Assembly (NCBI GenBank): GCA_964428055.1
Contig: CAYRWM010000004.1
Span: 1-64,000 of the forward strand
Length of the DNA: 64,000 bases
Direction of reading: 5' to 3'
From: CAYRWM01 sp964428055
GTDB lineage: Bacteria > Bacillota > Clostridia > Christensenellales > Christensenellaceae
Shown here: in pieces, positions 61,929 to 64,000 of the stretch
Layout: every line of letters starts with the position of its first letter
How positions within the stretch are numbered: the stretch's first letter is position 1
Translations under genes and position numbers: made by a program
Notes under the pieces: model-generated
Seen by the model: the letters and a program-made list of their open reading frames with translations, nothing else
The model's database searches: none
Told to the model about the DNA's origin: nothing

Positions 61929-62012
61929 AAAAAAGGATCCCGCTGTTTACCGCGGAATCCGTAATCATCCTATAAAAGCATATATCACTCTTTACGGCAT
62001 CGCGGTACCGTA
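61929..62012 (-). promoter_or_regulatory. attenuator-like leader of the pyr operon
   Basis: On the minus strand a 9-bp stem GGATTCCGC (61960-61952) with GCGGGATCC (61943-61935) is followed by six Ts (61934-61929), an intrinsic terminator between the promoter and pyrR. Upstream, TACCGCG (62007-62001) can pair with CGCGGTA (61954-61948) and disrupt that stem, acting as an antiterminator. The same TACCGCG lies in the loop of a TACGG/CCGTA hairpin (62012-61993). I do not see the classic PyrR-binding consensus loop. Confidence 0.7.
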
Positions 62013-62033
62013 CTTAAAGAATTATTTTTCTAT

Positions 62034-62063
62034 ATGATACAACCTGTATGGCTGTACTGTCAA
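62034..62063 (-). promoter_or_regulatory. sigma-A promoter of the pyr operon
   Basis: On the minus strand a perfect TTGACA (62063-62058), 18 bp and TATCAT (62039-62034), about 130 bases upstream of pyrR and beyond the folD stop. Confidence 0.75.
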
Positions 62064-62093
62064 CATAAAACACAATATAAAGTGCTCAAATGT

Positions 62094-62939
62094 TTATGAA
62101 AACCTCTCGCATGCTTCAATTGTGTTCTTCATGAGCATGATTATCGTCATGGGGCCCACCCCGCCGGGCACGGGAGTGATATATCCGGCTTTTTCGGAAG
62201 CGGACTCGAACTCAACGTCACCCTTCAGTTTGCCATCCACTCTGGAAATCCCGACATCGATAACAACTGCACCTTCCTTGACATAGGACCCGTCTATCGC
62301 TTCTGGCTTACCGATCGATACCACCAGTATATCCGCCTTTGACGCAATTCCGGCCAGATCCCTCGTCCTGCTGTGGCACATCGTAACTGTCGCACTTTCC
62401 TTAAGGAGAGCCATGGCTACAGGTTTACCCACTATATTGCTCCTGCCGATTACTACAGCATCCTTACCGCATATATCGATCCCTGTACTCTTGATCAGCT
62501 CTATTATGCCTTTAGGCGTACATGCCAGAGTGCAGTCCATACCACACATGAGCCTGCCGGTATTCTGAGTCGTGAAACCGTCCACATCCTTTTCATAGGA
62601 GACGCTCTCGATAACGGCATCTGTATCGATATGTGCCGGCAGAGGCAGCTGCACCAGTATCCCGTGGAACCTTTCGTCACGGTTCAGTTCTTCTATCCTT
62701 CCTATGAGATCATCTTCTGTGATGCTTTCAGGAAGTTTTATAACCTCGGAATATATGCCAAGTTCCTCACACATCTGGTGTTTTTTCCCTACATATACAG
62801 AAGATGCGGGATCCTCGCCAACCTGAATTACAACGAGCCCCGGAGCCTTACCTGCTTTTTTAAGATCAGCGACTCTTACTTTAAGCTCTTCCTTTATATC
62901 AGCAGCTATCTTCTTGCCGTCAATTATAGATGCACTCAT
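62094..62939 (-). CDS. folD: methylenetetrahydrofolate dehydrogenase / cyclohydrolase
   Basis: A 281-residue bifunctional enzyme interconverting 5,10-methylene-, methenyl- and 10-formyl-THF. YVGKKHQMCEELGI carries the catalytic Lys, with VQLPLPAHID, GRSNIVGKPVAM (NADP site) and ITPVPGGVGPMTI. AGGTAAATCTA precedes the ATG. It follows purL by 10 bases, supplying the formyl donor for purine synthesis. Confidence 0.97.
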   Translation of the reverse strand: MSASIIDGKKIAADIKEELKVRVADLKKAGKAPGLVVIQVGEDPASSVYVGKKHQMCEELGIYSEVIKLPESITEDDLIGRIEELNRDERFHGILVQLPLPAHIDTDAVIESVSYEKDVDGFTTQNTGRLMCGMDCTLACTPKGIIELIKSTGIDICGKDAVVIGRSNIVGKPVAMALLKESATVTMCHSRTRDLAGIASKADILVVSIGKPEAIDGSYVKEGAVVIDVGISRVDGKLKGDVEFESASEKAGYITPVPGGVGPMTIIMLMKNTIEACERFS

Positions 62940-62949
62940 TAGATTTACC

Positions 62950-64000
62950 TCACTTGAAGTATTTTACAGCTGATTCAAACAGCTTCATGTCGTACTCTCC
63001 GGGTACATTCTTGTAAAGGCCGTCACCTGTCCTCTCCGTATGTCCCATCTTTCCGAGTATCCTGCCGTCAGGCGATGTAATACCTTCAATCGCACAGACA
63101 GAACCGTTCGGGTTATACAGTATATCATACGTCGGCTGACCGTCCAGATCCACATACTGAGTTGCGACCTGCCCGTATTTAATGAGATTATCCACAACTT
63201 TCGCAGGAGCATAGAACCGGCCCTCACCGTGTGAGATAGGCACATTGTATATCATGTCCGTATCAGCGCACATGAACCACGGAGATTTGTTTGATACTAT
63301 CTTAGTGCTGACAATCCTGGACTGATGTCTTGCTATATTGTTGAAAGTCAGCGTCGGGCATGCGGGATCCATATCTCTTATCTCTCCATACGGCACAAGA
63401 CCGAGTTTAACGAGAGCCTGGAATCCGTTGCATATTCCGAGCATGAGGCCGTCGCGATTATTCATAAGATCTTTAACGCTTGCGCTTATCAGAGCGTTTC
63501 TGAAGAATGCAGTAATGAACTTGCCGGAGCCGTCAGGCTCGTCACCACCGGAAAAACCGCCGGGAATGAATACAACCTGCGATTTTTTCATACGCTTTGA
63601 GAACTCTTCGGCAGATTCCTTAACGGATTCCGGATCAAGGTTCTTGATGACGAATACATCAGGCTCTGCGCCCGCTCTCATCCATGCCTTTGCAGAATCG
63701 TATTCGCAGTTTGTACCCGGGAATACAGGTATCAGAACCTTCGGCGTAGCGCATTTCTGACTGCTCACCACGACCTTCTTTGCCTTATAGCATATTTTTT
63801 CTGCCTTTTCTGTGCTCCTGTCCGTATATGCGTGATAGACAGGCTCGAGCTTACCTTCATATACACTGAACAATTCCTCAAGCGAGATCTTACCGTCATT
63901 GAAAGTAAGCGCCTTTTCTTCGACAGTCCTTCCGACCAGACGGCCGTCCTTTACGCTTTCGTCGCATTCAAGAAGGAATGAACCGTACCTGACGTCAAAT
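62950..64000 (-). CDS. purL: phosphoribosylformylglycinamidine synthase, C-terminal part (5' end outside window)
   Basis: The frame stays open to the window edge, so this is the C-terminal 349 residues of a larger protein. The first roughly 65 residues belong to the end of the synthetase half. The rest is a class I glutamine amidotransferase: VLIPVFPGTNCEYDSAKA, VFIPGGFSGGDEPDG, catalytic Cys in GICNGFQAL, and catalytic His in SHGEGRF. This points to the large single-chain FGAM synthase of purine synthesis rather than the small PurQ subunit. Confidence 0.93.
   Translation of the reverse strand, partial: FDVRYGSFLLECDESVKDGRLVGRTVEEKALTFNDGKISLEELFSVYEGKLEPVYHAYTDRSTEKAEKICYKAKKVVVSSQKCATPKVLIPVFPGTNCEYDSAKAWMRAGAEPDVFVIKNLDPESVKESAEEFSKRMKKSQVVFIPGGFSGGDEPDGSGKFITAFFRNALISASVKDLMNNRDGLMLGICNGFQALVKLGLVPYGEIRDMDPACPTLTFNNIARHQSRIVSTKIVSNKSPWFMCADTDMIYNVPISHGEGRFYAPAKVVDNLIKYGQVATQYVDLDGQPTYDILYNPNGSVCAIEGITSPDGRILGKMGHTERTGDGLYKNVPGEYDMKLFESAVKYFK

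Overview
The window is a gene-dense, AT-leaning chromosomal segment of a low-GC Gram-positive bacterium, most likely an anaerobic member of the Clostridia (Lachnospiraceae/Eubacteriales-like). The evidence is the set of Firmicutes gene neighbourhoods (hrcA-grpE-dnaK-dnaJ-prmA-rsmE-mtaB, tig-clpP-clpX-lon-engB, dgt-dnaG-rpoD-trmK-nif3, phoH-pgpH-ybeY-dgkA-era-recO, and a PyrR-led pyr operon with pyrK/pyrD type 1B and pyrI), strong AGGAGG-type ribosome binding sites, sigma-A promoters, a CIRCE operator, pyruvate phosphate dikinase and a pta-ackA acetate pathway. No phage, insertion sequence, CRISPR array or rRNA is visible. The sporulation genes yqfC/yqfD, usually found between rpsU and phoH in spore formers, are absent, which hints at a non-sporulating lineage.

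Layout. 0-1 kb: the 3' part of an initiator tRNA, a flavodoxin-like reductase and tRNA-Ser(CGA). 1-7 kb: a cation/proton antiporter, a five-gene minus-strand operon (surE, membrane GDPD, carboxylesterase, YgjP-like metalloprotease, zinc-ribbon membrane protein), and a divergent queT transporter behind a probable preQ1-I riboswitch. 7-11 kb: rpmF, ackA-pta, and divergent tmcAL. 11-19.5 kb: a long minus-strand run (EF-G paralogue, PfkB kinase, two acyl/aminoacyl-transferase-like proteins, cobU, a CobC-like phosphatase, alr, 5-formyl-THF cyclo-ligase, rsmD, coaD). 19.6-27.3 kb: a small membrane protein, then the proteostasis operon tig-clpP-clpX-lon-engB-phosphoesterase. 27.3-36.6 kb: rnpB, then dgt-dnaG-rpoD-trmK-nif3-zinc ribbon, and ppdK. 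36.7-43 kb: phoH-pgpH-ybeY-dgkA/PAP2-era-recO and rpsU. 43-55 kb: the prmA-rsmE-mtaB-HIT-LbH operon, the CIRCE-controlled hrcA-grpE-dnaK-dnaJ operon and lepA-hemW. 55-64 kb: yebC, the pyr operon (pyrR-C-K-D-F-E-B-I) behind an attenuator-like leader, folD, and the 3' part of purL.

Almost all genes lie on the minus strand and are tightly packed with ATGA, TAATG or TGATG overlaps, so most expression is set by a few promoters. The window is mainly housekeeping: nucleotide synthesis, translation and ribosome maturation, protein quality control, replication initiation and acetate fermentation. I do not see a clearly new multi-gene system. The most unusual items are an EF-G paralogue lacking the catalytic histidine, a trigger factor with a 70-residue Lys/Ala repeat tail, a possible Shine-Dalgarno-masking leader on rpsU, a pyr leader terminator without an obvious PyrR-binding consensus, and a lipid kinase fused to a PAP2 phosphatase.
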